Shown here piece after piece: positions 12,401 through 22,500 of a DNA stretch of 64,000 nucleotides (the stretch's first letter is position 1; every line of letters starts with the position of its first letter). The DNA lies in NCBI RefSeq assembly GCF_036785885.1, contig NC_092314.1:18559638-18623637 (forward strand), in the 5' to 3' direction. This DNA is from Coffea arabica (Eukaryota; Streptophyta; Magnoliopsida; Gentianales; Rubiaceae). The notes under the pieces were generated by a model. That model made no database searches and was not told the DNA's origin. It was given only the letters and a program-made list of their open reading frames with translations. The position numbers and the translations under genes are program-made.

Positions 12401-12971
12401 TCTATAGTCAACGCAAACTCTCACCTCTCCACTCTTTTTTGGAACAGGGACTGGATTTGAAAGCCAAATTGGGTAATGGGAAACAATGATAATATTGGTT
12501 TTGAGTTGTTTTTCAATTTGCTCTTTTATTTTGAGGCTTATATCTGGTTTGAATTTTCTGGGTTTTTGTTTTACGGGTGGAAAAGAAGGGTCTGTGGGTA
12601 ACCTATGCACTACCACATCGGTTGAAATGCCAGTCATATCATCATAGGACCACGCAAAGACATCCTGGAACATGGTCAAGAATTCAAGCATCTCTTTTCT
12701 CTGCCTTTCATTCAAATGAATACTGATCTGCACCTCCTTAACTTCATCCTTAGTGCCAATGTTTACTGTTTCTGTCTCTTCCAAGTTCGGTTTTGGTTTT
12801 TCCTCACATTGTTCAAAATCCTTTGCAAAAGAATCGAACACCTCCTCATTATCACTCTCGCTTTGGAGCTCGGATTCACAAACCTCCAAGTCGTGAGTGA
12901 TATAGAGATTGCCATTATCGAATTCCAGAATAGTAATATCCAACGGGTCAAACAGTTTTATTTTTGGCCAT
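9491..12971 (-). CDS. pol: Ogre pol: reverse transcriptase, RNase H, archaeal-type RNase H, integrase
   Basis: The open frame extends from 13123 to 9491 (1210 codons), but its first 50 codons fall inside the predicted intron, so pol proper begins at 12971 (RWPKIKLFDP). In order it carries RT with YRDLNKASPKDDFPLP and the catalytic YVDD near residue 335; a Ty3-type RNase H; and a second RNase H opening with FFDGASN, with AEYEA and SDS supplying acidic residues. Integrase follows, with an H-H-C-C zinc finger (HSGVCGPH to CIKC) and a D,D(35)E core: GMDVIG near 928, TDNAKN near 989, AVEAANK near 1026. No chromodomain follows. The dual RNase H is diagnostic of the Tat lineage. No stop interrupts the frame, so this is the best-preserved part of the element. 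It would copy and insert the element in the nucleus. Confidence 0.95.
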
Positions 12972-13255
12972 CTGAAAGAATTAACGAATGTGGGACAATA
13001 AGCAAATAAACATACAACAAACAAATGAAACAAGCAATATGAATATAAACAAACGAATAAACAACAACATGACAAGAACAACTTGTGCATTTTCATAAAA
13101 CCTTTTGATTGAAAGCAAAACAAAAGAAAGCGGACGGAAACAATATTTACATATGCAAATTTTGGCCAAAAGTAAAGATGATTTCATTAACTATTTATAG
13201 ATACAAAAGTACTTTTCCATGAATTCGCATGCATGACAAACCCCCTTAGGTTTAC
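12972..13255 (-). other. Predicted 284-nt intron between gag-protease and pol
   Basis: On the minus strand a donor (TTTCG|GTAAAC) at 13255 and an acceptor (TTCTTTCAG|ATGG) ending at 12972 flank A/T-rich sequence with stops. Joining CG to A at the junction makes an arginine codon and links the frame upstream to pol in register. A spliced intron between protease and RT is an established feature of Ogre elements. The junction here is inferred from sequence only. Confidence 0.75.
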
Positions 13256-16040
13256 CGAAACTCCTTCTGAACAGGCAGGAACTCGGCTGTCCAATTAGAA
13301 ATGGATCCCTCAGGGACGTCAGGAAATTCAGCCTCGTTTGGGAAATCGTCTTCAAATGTTGCCCCAATGAACAATTGGGACAAACTATCCTCGATTTCTT
13401 CAGTTGAATTACCCTCTGCTGTGATTATCTCAGTTGGCCGTGGAAAGGTATACCGCAGCGGTGGAATGTCAAAAACCCTTTGTCGGCCCTCTTTTTCTGC
13501 TCTTTGATGTCCTTGGTGGTTGGCCGGAAACCCAAACCAAACGTATCCCTTTTTTCCATAATCTCCACTGGCTTCAGGATCCCTTGCAGTTCACGTCCCA
13601 ACCCCTTGTCGAATTTGTATCCTCCATGAATCATTTCTCTGGCCATCATTACACTGGCCTTTGAGAGAGTTTGTTCCTCCGTGGTTATCCAACTTACGGA
13701 GACTATATCGGATGTGCTGTGAGGGGACATGGTAACACTTCGACTACCCTTCTCTTTAACTCCAGAATCGGTAATCACCAGGCAGTCCTCTTCAGCAAAG
13801 ATAGTAATTAGTTTGTCATTTACCACGAACTTGAGCAATTGATGCAACGAAGACGGCACAGCCCCCGACTTGTGAATCCATGGCCTTCCAAGTAAGATAT
13901 TGTAAATGCTCGGGAAGTTCATGACTTGGCAAGTTATTTGAAATTGGGCCGGCCCCATCTCGATTACTAAATCTGCCTCTCCTATTGGCTCCCTCTGTGC
14001 TCCATCAAACCCTCTAACGATAGTCCCTGAAGGCCTCAGCTTGATGTCTTGCAATCCTAGCTTCTCCAAAGTACTCCAAGGACAGATATTAAGTGCGGAC
14101 CCGTTGTCAATTAGCACCTTCGGCAGCATTTTTCCGTTGCACCTCACTGTTATGTACAACGCCTTATTATGTCCAATGCCCTCCGTCGGCAATTCATCAT
14201 CAGAAAAGGCAATTTGTTTGTTGAATAATACGCTCCCAACCACGTTTGAAAAATTATCAACAGAAATGTCCCTCGGAATTTGAGCTCTTGTTAATACGTC
14301 GATCAATGCATCCCTATGCACGTCCGAAGAGAAAAGTAGGTCCAACATGGTTATCTGGGCAGGTGATTTGCTTAGCTTTTCCACTATGTTGTATTCACTT
14401 CTCTGGAGTCGTTTAAGGAAATCCACAGCTTCTTTCTCGGTGATTGTTGGTTTGATGGGTGGCTCAGAACTATTGGCTTGAATTGGAGTAGTAGTCTCAA
14501 ATGGATTTACAGTCTTCCCCGATCTGGTAACTACTGACACTTCCTTCTTTGCGATTGAATTCTCCCCGATCTGTATGCTAGGCTCATCGTAATTCCACGG
14601 CACTTGTTGCAGACTTAATACGGGCTCCTGCTTCGGGAATTCGATGACTACCGGTTTCAAAGCTTCATTCTCTGCTGGCGTGAGATCCAAGACAAAAGGC
14701 TTGTTATCTTCTTCGAATGGCAACTCTATGACAAACGGTTGGTCCGTGACTCCAAACACTTCAGCTTCTATTGCCAATTTCTTGATTTGTTCCATATACT
14801 CCGTGTCATCCATAATAACCCCAACATGCTCTGGTAAGGGGTTTTGATTTACGTTTGGCCCTTGTGACTCCCTTTTTCTGATCACGATTTCTCCAGACTC
14901 AACCATATCCTGAACTTTATGCTTAAGCGTCTTGCAATCCAAAGTTGCATGCCCAGGTGCCCCTAAATGATACGCGCAAACAGCTTGCGGGTTATACCAG
15001 GCGGGCATGCCATACGGATAGGTAGGAGGGGGTACTGTACCAATTTTTCCGGAGGCCCTTAACTGGTCATATAATTGGTCTAAAGGCCTGCCTAAATTGG
15101 TAAAAGTACGGCTAGGGGGTCTGTTGTAGGGTTCAGTGGGTTGAGGATAGTTGTAAGCAGGTCTATTTGGAGGAGGAAATCTTGGGTTAAATGGAGGTCG
15201 AGGTCGGTTTTGGGGTGGATTTGGTTGAGAAATTTGAAAAGGGGCTGAAGGTGGGTTAGTATAGTTTGGGCGAGGTCGAGGGTGGTGGATGTTGGTAGTA
15301 TATACAGGGTGTGGGTTTGAGTAGTAATGGTAAGGTTGCTGGTAGGTTGGGTTGTGCTGGTATCGGGGTCGGGGTGAAGGATTGTGGTTCCAAACAAAGG
15401 TTATATCTCCTTCTTTCTTTTTGAATTGTGGTTTCTTTTCACTGCTTCCTCGCCCTTGCAAAGCTTCCACTTGCGATTTCAGGGCAGACACATTAACAAT
15501 TTTCCCGGCTCGTACAAAGTCGTCGAATTCTTCAAGTTTATTTACAATTGCCGCGAATGAACATCCAGTCATACGGAAAATTTTTTCAAAATATGGAGGA
15601 TCATGGGCCTTGATGAAAGTACGGATGATTTCTTCCTCGGTCATCGGAGGCTCCACCTTGGCAGCTATTTTCCTCCACCTCTTGGCATAAGTCTTGTGAT
15701 CTTCGGAGGGTTTTCTTTTGGTTCCTTCCAAGGTGGTTCTAGTCGGTGCCAACTCACAATTATACTCATATTGCCTTACGAAAGCCTTGGACAAGTCAAT
15801 CCAGGTTCTTACGTCTTCAGGTTTCAGATTTGAATACCAGTCAAGTGCGTCCCCTTCCAGACTTTCGGGGAACAACCTTAGAGGCAAGTTTTCATCGTCC
15901 ACAGGCTTTCCCAATTTGTTTGCAAATAGTCGGAGGTGCGTCTTGGGATTACCCGTCCCATCGTATTTGTTAAACTTAGGAGTTTTGAACCCCTCAGGCA
16001 GTTGCACATTCGGAAAGAGACACAGCTCATCGTAATCCAA
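13256..16040 (-). CDS. gag: Ogre gag-protease with G-patch-like tail, one frame change near its 3' end
   Basis: The main frame is 16040-13425 (871 codons). It contains a capsid-like region opening near FPNVQLPEGF, a Pro/Asn/Tyr-rich middle, and a zinc knuckle variant near residue 350 (CAYHLGAPGHATLDC; His replaces the second Cys and the spacing is one residue longer, as in Tat elements). Next come a retropepsin with LIDNGSA near 641 and ILLGRPW, and a glycine-rich G-patch-like segment near 804 (GYKFDKGLGRELQG). The frame stops at 13425, yet the -1 frame is open from about 13440 to the intron donor at 13256 and supplies an acidic linker. A one-base loss near 13440, or recoding, best explains this. 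The frame opens on a TTG codon just after an in-frame TAA (16047-16049), so the 210-codon ORF upstream was probably once continuous with it. Confidence 0.88.
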
Positions 16041-16046
16041 AACTCC

Positions 16047-16679
16047 TTACTTGTTCAGCACCTGACTCTTCCTCATGAATTCATCGAAACGGTCCAGGCG
16101 CTTTAATAACTTCACATCAATGGGAGCAGAGGATCCTCCCACCTCTGGTTTGGTTTGAATAAAATGGTCCGGCAGATAAGGCTCAGTGGTGGGGTAATAA
16201 AAAGCTTGTGTCTCAGGTGGTATATTTGCAGTGACTTGAGGTTGTGGGCCTTGCATATGAGTAGGGAAAAATGAAGGATTAGGAGGGTAAGTGTATGGCA
16301 GATGAACGGTGGGGTAGGTGAAAGTCCCTTCGGGTGGACCTTGCATGGGAACAGTAGTTTGAACTGTAGGAATAACAAAGGGTTCAGATTGCAATTGTAT
16401 TACGTGCGGAAGCTCCGGCTGTACCCCGCTACTGACAAGCTCATCTATTAATTTCTTTTGGGCGGCCATTTCAGAGGCCATTTCCCCAAACTTAGCAAGT
16501 AACTCGGCCAACTGGACCCCAGGACTCGTGACTTCCGGCTGTGTAGTCGCTGTAGTCTTGTCGGATGATTCTGGTTGAATATTCATGTTTACACGATTCC
16601 TTTGAGCTTTACTTCGGGATCGCGTAATAATGGGGCTTTTCCGGAAAGCTATTTTTGGAGATTTTACCTGAGAGTGCAA
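16047..16679 (-). CDS. N-terminal gag segment, separated from gag by one in-frame TAA
   Basis: This 210-codon ORF is in the same frame as gag, and a single TAA at 16047-16049 ends it. Its start has a basic stretch (ITRSRSKAQRNR). A possible helical segment (LAELLAKFGEMASEMAAQKK) is followed by a Pro/Gln/Tyr-rich stretch and the motif LLKRLDRFDEFMRKSQ, which leads naturally into the capsid region. A glutamine codon changed to TAA would account for the break, but stop-codon readthrough cannot be excluded. About 240 bp of non-coding spacer (16680-16918) separates it from ORF1. Confidence 0.75.
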   Translation of the reverse strand: MHSQVKSPKIAFRKSPIITRSRSKAQRNRVNMNIQPESSDKTTATTQPEVTSPGVQLAELLAKFGEMASEMAAQKKLIDELVSSGVQPELPHVIQLQSEPFVIPTVQTTVPMQGPPEGTFTYPTVHLPYTYPPNPSFFPTHMQGPQPQVTANIPPETQAFYYPTTEPYLPDHFIQTKPEVGGSSAPIDVKLLKRLDRFDEFMRKSQVLNK

Positions 16680-16918
16680 AAGACTGCTTTAGATAAACCA
16701 ATCGTTATTGAATTTCTGCAATTTATTCAAAAGAGAAAAAGAAAAAGAAAAAGACATGAGTTAGTAACTATTTGAACAATTCGGATGCATGTCCTATTTG
16801 GGGGGCCCTTTTGTGCCAAGGGTAGGCCTAGCATGATGCAAACCTTCGGGGTAAAATCCCATTTTCAAACCTGTAAGTGAATATAAAAGCAGGAATTCTC
16901 ATTAAAATACGGATAAAC

Positions 16919-17590
16919 TCAGTTCTTCTTTACAACTTCATTGATGGTTCGACTGACCATTCTTACAAAATCTTCATGCCTGGCTAGTCTAGTGTGTTGG
17001 GATTCCCTAGAACTCCCGATACTAAGCTTTCGAATTTCATCTTGGATTTTATCAAATGCACTCAATGCCTTTTCCAACTTCTCGGTCTTCCTTGCCTCTT
17101 TCCTCAATCGCGCACGGGCTGCTTCCAATGTTTGGTCAGCCACCATGATCTGCAGCTGATGGTCTTCCAATTCTCTCCTCAATTTCTCATTCTGCTCTTC
17201 TAAAGTAATAGCGACTGACGGTACCCTTTCTCTTCCTTGTTCTATTATTGATTTGATCCAGTCGTTGTACTCCAAGACGACCCTAGGTTCTTCTTTATTC
17301 ACTTGGTCCAAATGCAGGTTGTCCAAACTACACAGATTCCCCCAAGCTTCCAACACCATACTTCGGCATTCAGCAACTGTATTGATTTCGATACGTCCCA
17401 TTCCTTGTATGGTTGGCACTCTCTGCGGGTACCCGAACTGTCTCATAACTCGTTGTGGAATGTACATAACCAACCCACTAGTGCTTGCTAACGGAATGAA
17501 GTCAAATTGTGTAGTCTTGAAGGCTGGATCCCTTACTTTCGTCCAATCGAGAACCCATTGTATCTTATCTGAAGTTAATGCATTGAATTC
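16919..17590 (-). CDS. Ogre ORF1, second half (coiled-coil region), frame-shifted from the first half
   Basis: The ATG-initiated frame is 17473-16919 (184 codons), but the same frame is open upstream to about 17590, where it overlaps the end of the 276-codon ORF. It begins with TSDKIQWVLDWTKV and continues through a predicted coiled coil (EEQNEKLRRELEDHQLQ, then Arg/Lys/Glu-rich heptads) to KKN. The first half stops at 17575. The two frames differ by -1 at a run of five T (minus strand) in GTGTTTTTCAGG, where one more T would join them. Function is unknown; Ogre ORF1 has no established role. Confidence 0.7.
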   Translation of the reverse strand, partial: EFNALTSDKIQWVLDWTKVRDPAFKTTQFDFIPLASTSGLVMYIPQRVMRQFGYPQRVPTIQGMGRIEINTVAECRSMVLEAWGNLCSLDNLHLDQVNKEEPRVVLEYNDWIKSIIEQGRERVPSVAITLEEQNEKLRRELEDHQLQIMVADQTLEAARARLRKEARKTEKLEKALSAFDKIQDEIRKLSIGSSRESQHTRLARHEDFVRMVSRTINEVVKKN

Positions 17591-18405
17591 CTGAAAAACA
17601 CACTAGGAGATGCGACTCGATAGTATCTTATAACTCTTTCTCGGTGCGATTCAACCCAGTTTGCTGTTGGAAGACATGACCCCAATGGATTCAGTGTTCT
17701 CTTTGACAGATGTTCCATCGCCCACATTTGAAGCACTAAGTTGGATGCATAGAAAAACCCCCTCTTCTTTTGGCATTCGGTAACAGCGGTGAAGATATCA
17801 GCAATAATGATAGGAACCAAAGTAGGGGTCTTTTCCTTGATTCCTAGAAACACACTTTGAATCATGTTAACTGTTGAGAAGGCAACCTTTCCATGTTTTT
17901 GTGGGAATAGTAGTAAACTGATCAAGGCTAGTCCTAAGGCTTGTACTCGTTTTCCTTCCCATTGTTCTCTGCTAATGAAAAAGTCGTCGTGGTGTCGGTC
18001 GTAAGAATCCCTTTCCCCAAATCGTTTGTACAAGAATTCGAGTGGACATGATTTTGCATCCGGGTGTTGATCCATGCTATCTTGTTTCAAACCTAGAAAC
18101 TTGCAAAATTGCTCTCTAGTTCCATTAGTTGGGTACACCATAGGGCTACCTTGCCCAGTCATTTGCAATAATCCTTCTATCTCCTCTAGAGTGGGTGTTA
18201 ACTCACATTCCCTAAATCGAAAAACGGAGCCATTGGGATCCCAGTACTCGAGCAGTGCTTGAATGATTGCTGTGTTCGGGGTTATATTCAAAAGATTTGG
18301 TAGATGACCTATGTACGGGAACAGTCGGTTCATTTCATGCCCCATGTTGTTCTTCCAATCAATCAGCTCACGAGGTATATGGTCTAACATTCGACACGGA
18401 GCCAT
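17575..18405 (-). CDS. Ogre ORF1, first half: plant-mobile-domain-like protein, 276 codons
   Basis: This ORF is upstream of gag in the position typical of Ogre ORF1. It starts at an ATG (MAPCRMLDHIPRELIDWKNN) about 1.1 kb after the primer binding site. The motif ALLEYWDP...FRFRECELTPTLEEIEGLL resembles the plant mobile domain (aminotransferase-like PMD), a domain found in both plant transposons and domesticated nuclear silencing factors. That assignment is by eye and needs a profile search. The ORF ends shortly after a homopolymer frame change, with the remainder in 16919-17590. An identical copy lies at 197-1027. Confidence 0.75.
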   Translation of the reverse strand: MAPCRMLDHIPRELIDWKNNMGHEMNRLFPYIGHLPNLLNITPNTAIIQALLEYWDPNGSVFRFRECELTPTLEEIEGLLQMTGQGSPMVYPTNGTREQFCKFLGLKQDSMDQHPDAKSCPLEFLYKRFGERDSYDRHHDDFFISREQWEGKRVQALGLALISLLLFPQKHGKVAFSTVNMIQSVFLGIKEKTPTLVPIIIADIFTAVTECQKKRGFFYASNLVLQMWAMEHLSKRTLNPLGSCLPTANWVESHRERVIRYYRVASPSVFFRNSMH

Positions 18406-19496
18406 CTGAGGGAGAAATTCACTCTTTTTTTAGTACCTTACCTTGGGATTTACCCCTTAGGTTAAATTGCAAAAATAGACGTGCAAAATCCCCAAAGGTC
18501 GGGTTAAATACCCATGGGATTAGGGTTGGCTTCCCTAACATGGGAATTGCCTAATTGGCGCTCCTTCTAAGGTTTGATGCATGATGGCATTTATTAAAGC
18601 GATGTAAATATGTGGCAAATATGGCCTAAAGGACATGAATAATGCATCGGGGGAAAAAGGTCTAAAAATGAAATGTACTTATTGAGAATCAAATGTAACA
18701 ACTGAAATTTAAACATGTGAGCTATCTAATGGGTAAGTCGCTAAAGAGTGCCTAAGGGGCCTCTTATTACTAGGGCATATGAATGTAAGACAAGAAAACA
18801 ATGAAATGGTTAGCACAATTGATAGTACACATAACACATTAGGAGCAAATAAGAAAAGAAATACAAACACAAACAAGTAAAAGGGGTGGAACCCCTTCCC
18901 TCGTGCCTAATGTGCTTATAAGAGGGTAAGGCTGACTCTAACCCTAGGAAGATTCTAACATGGATGCATGAGGTTGGGGTTCACTAATGCGACTAGACTC
19001 GATAAGGTTTAAAAGGTCCCCAAGCCTTCAGACCTAAAGGCCAAAGGTCATCACTCCCAAGGCCTTCGATCGGTGGCTCGAGTGATCCCTCAGGTAGTGC
19101 TATGGGCGCAGGGCACACCATCCACCTACCCAAGGCAATCGATCCTAATCCTACAAGGCGGTGTGGGATAGCGCCCACGAAAAATAAAATAAAAATGGGA
19201 TAACAATAAATAAACGTGCACGTATGAAGTGTTCCCTATTTTGAGGGAAGGGGTTGAGAACCACGCGAGGCTCTAAAGGTGACACACACCCCCCCCAAAT
19301 GCAATGCAAGCGCGAGATAAAAAGTAAACATTCATTCAAACATACATTCGTGAGTCGAGCGATTGGTTTGATTACGTTCATAAGACAAAAGGTCCTAAAA
19401 ATGAAAAATGCAATCCTAATATCCACATGCCATGCATAGAAAGGGTAGAAAAAGGAAACAAATGGTTAAGTCAAAATGCTTGGACCCACTTAGGAA
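18406..19496 (-). other. Ogre leader (5' untranslated region), right copy
   Basis: Non-coding counterpart of 1028-2118, between the primer binding site and ORF1. No conserved ORF was seen in it. Confidence 0.7.
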
Positions 19497-19515
19497 GTCC
19501 CCAGTGGAGTCGCCA
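19497..19515 (-). other. Primer binding site (tRNA-Arg-like), right copy
   Basis: Same minus-strand sequence as the left copy, TGGCGACTCCACTGGGGAC, starting two bases inside the 5' LTR end. This is the functional PBS of the complete unit. Confidence 0.8.
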
Positions 19516-19517
19516 AC

Positions 19518-22500
19518 TGTCGCGCCCCATTTTTTGATAAGAAAAATAAATTGTTTGAGAAAGATGTTTTTGATTCACTTTTGATTGGAAAATGATTTTT
19601 GCGAGTTGAAAAAGATATGGGTCTAATATGGGACTTGAAAAAAGCGACGATTTGACCCAAAAAATAGTTTTAAAAAGGGTTTTGAAATGAAAAGTTTGGA
19701 GTCGCCACTTGGTAATGATTTAAGGTGTACCAAGTCACCTAAAAAATGAGTTTTAAAGTCAAGTAGTAATAAACCCTTTTTAAAACGACTCCTAGTCTAC
19801 GTAAAACAAAGAAAAAGGTTCGGGAGTCACGTTTGACAAAGGGGAAGGCAAGGATAGACTCCAAGGCACCCCTTTGACCTAGCCAAGGCTAGTTGCGTGA
19901 CTTAACCCTAACTTTCCTGACTTTCTACCCAGGGTATGTATTGCATGTTGGATTATGCCTATATGAATGCAAAAACGGAAAAATGCAATCCTAAATTCTA
20001 CGATGTCTCTCGTGAGGTTTTTGGTCCCAGACCACATGAATTGTGGCGGCCAATAAAGGGAAACCTCATAGAGGTCGATTGATGCAAATGGTGACTTAAG
20101 TGCAAGTGTGCAAGTGTATGAAAAGATTCATGTATGAAATGGTGTAAAAAAAAACAAAGTGTTTGTGTGTGCATGTGAAGAGAAAGTGCACGTGTGAATT
20201 TGGATGAAAAATCAAAGTATTAGTGTGTGCAAATGAATGAAGATAGAATAGTACATATATAAGTGAAACTTGAATTTCATTTGTGAAGTAAAGTAAATAA
20301 ATGATAAAGATGTAGTGAAAAATATGGATTGAGAAATGTAAAAAAAATGTGATTAAAAGAGTATGGAAGTGATAAAAATGACAGTATGACCCTAGGGGAA
20401 TGCAACAAGTCGGGTACGGGGGTTGACTCCTAACTTTTCGACTTCGATTTTCCCTTTGATTAGAAGGCGAAACTAGCGTGCTAAGGCTATCGAGTAGCCA
20501 CACTCGCTCGTTTCCCTTATCGGAAGGGGACATTCAAGCAAAATGAACCCTATAGCTAGTATGGAATGCAAAACCTAAAATGAGAGGAAAAGGGGTTCGA
20601 GGATCATGCCAAATGATAAAACTAAGGAAAATGCGTGATATGTGGTGAACAAGCAAATGATGTACTAACGAGGGAAAATCCCTAAGGGTCTAGTGTTGGA
20701 CTAGCCCATTCTATGAATTCCGACTAGCGTTGGACTAGTGGAAATAGGCAATGAACCACAACTAGCGTTGGACTAGTGTGGCGACGGGAAAAGGGACCAC
20801 AACTAGCGTTGGACTAGTGTGGTGACGTGCATTCATCCATTTCATTCATCCACACTATAAAAAGCGAGTAGACATGCGAATCACTTATAAACACCTAGCA
20901 TATAACACTTAGCATGCTTGACTAGATGCAAGGGCCTAACAAAGCATTTAACATATAACACATAGGCATGCAACCATTACATTTGCTAACTAAAACAAAA
21001 GGGAAAGGGAAAATGGACCAAATTACTTGCTACGCCCTATCTATTACAAGCCAAGAGGTGTACACATACCCCATAAAACTTAAATAAAAGTAAAAAGTAA
21101 GTAAATGCATGCAAGGAGGTAAGGAAAGCGAAGTAGACAGGCATATTCACATAACACATAAGGTCACATAGGAGAGACAAAAAGGGGTAAGAGAAATTGT
21201 ACCTCCCCCCGTGTGTAATGCTAGTAAGGTGAACAAGACTCAACTTGAGCTATGGTCACTAAAGAAGAAGCTAATTTGGGCTAAAACCATTCAAAGGAAA
21301 GGATTAATGCACCAATATAATGATAAAAGACAAATATGACAATCGGAATCCATCAAACATCGAATCCGTCCTCACTTTGCAACTTAGAAATGACCAAATA
21401 AAAAAACAAATTAGACCAACCGATCTTCTAAACCATCTCAACATGAATATTAACAACCCCTCAAGTCCGATTAATCATTATAGAATTTCAAGAGCCCAAG
21501 ATCAAATAAGGGTCAATGAGTGGTTTCACTTTGCATTTTGGGATCCAAAAGCAACCATCAATTAATCAAACCAAAACCAATTAAAACGTTTTAAGAACTT
21601 TAAAGGTCCCAAAAGCAAGAAAAAGTCAAGTAATCAACTTATTTTAGGGAAATTAAAGGAAATAGGCAATCACAAGCTCATTTAGACACAAGGTTCACCA
21701 ATCCATGCATTAAGCATCACCTTAGCAAAACATGGTAACCAATGAAAGCAAACAAGCAATTGAATTAAAACATTAATGCTACCAAATACTCAAATGTGAA
21801 CACTAACCAAGCATTCAAGCTCAATCAAATATTTTTAGGAACTTCAAAGGTCCAAAGGCTAGAAAAAGGTTGAGGAATGGTTCAATTTCAACCATCATAG
21901 GGTCTTATTGCAAGAAAATGGAACCTAGTTGGGTCTTCATAGCATTGCTGCAAAAACACAGGGCCCCAATTGATTAATTTTTCTAATTATTTGGGCCATA
22001 GTGAGTCAAGGGGAAACTTGGGGGGTCAAAATGCAAATTTTCTTTGGTTTTTCATGCATGCCTACGTAAAGAACCATTTTTCTGCACCATTTCTGCCATG
22101 AATTTCCTTCCAGATTTCAGACCTAAACATGCAGTTTGGCTCGGACAAAAATCGTAATTTGAAGCTAAACAACAGACCACGTGACCTCAACATCCAAACA
22201 AACACCAAAAGACAATCATTTTCTGAAATTTTCATGCAAAAGATGGCTGGCCAACTCGCTATTAAAGCATCTGCAATTTAGTAAAGCTCACGACATAATC
22301 TTCATAATATCTAATGTAGGAGTAAGTAAAACAACCATGGTTCACACACCAAACACTGCCAGCAAACCATGAATCAAACCTTTCTAACAATCCAAACACC
22401 CAACAAGCAAGAATGAAGTTGGCTGCAATTTTCTGGTTTACCTTCAACCGCAGCCTGTTGCTTCATTACCAATCCAAACATTACCAATCAAAAACAACTT

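Noticed and set aside
9491..13123. Pol starting at the ATG at 13123
   Set aside because: The first 50 codons are hydrophobic, low-complexity translation of the predicted intron; homology starts only after the acceptor at 12972.
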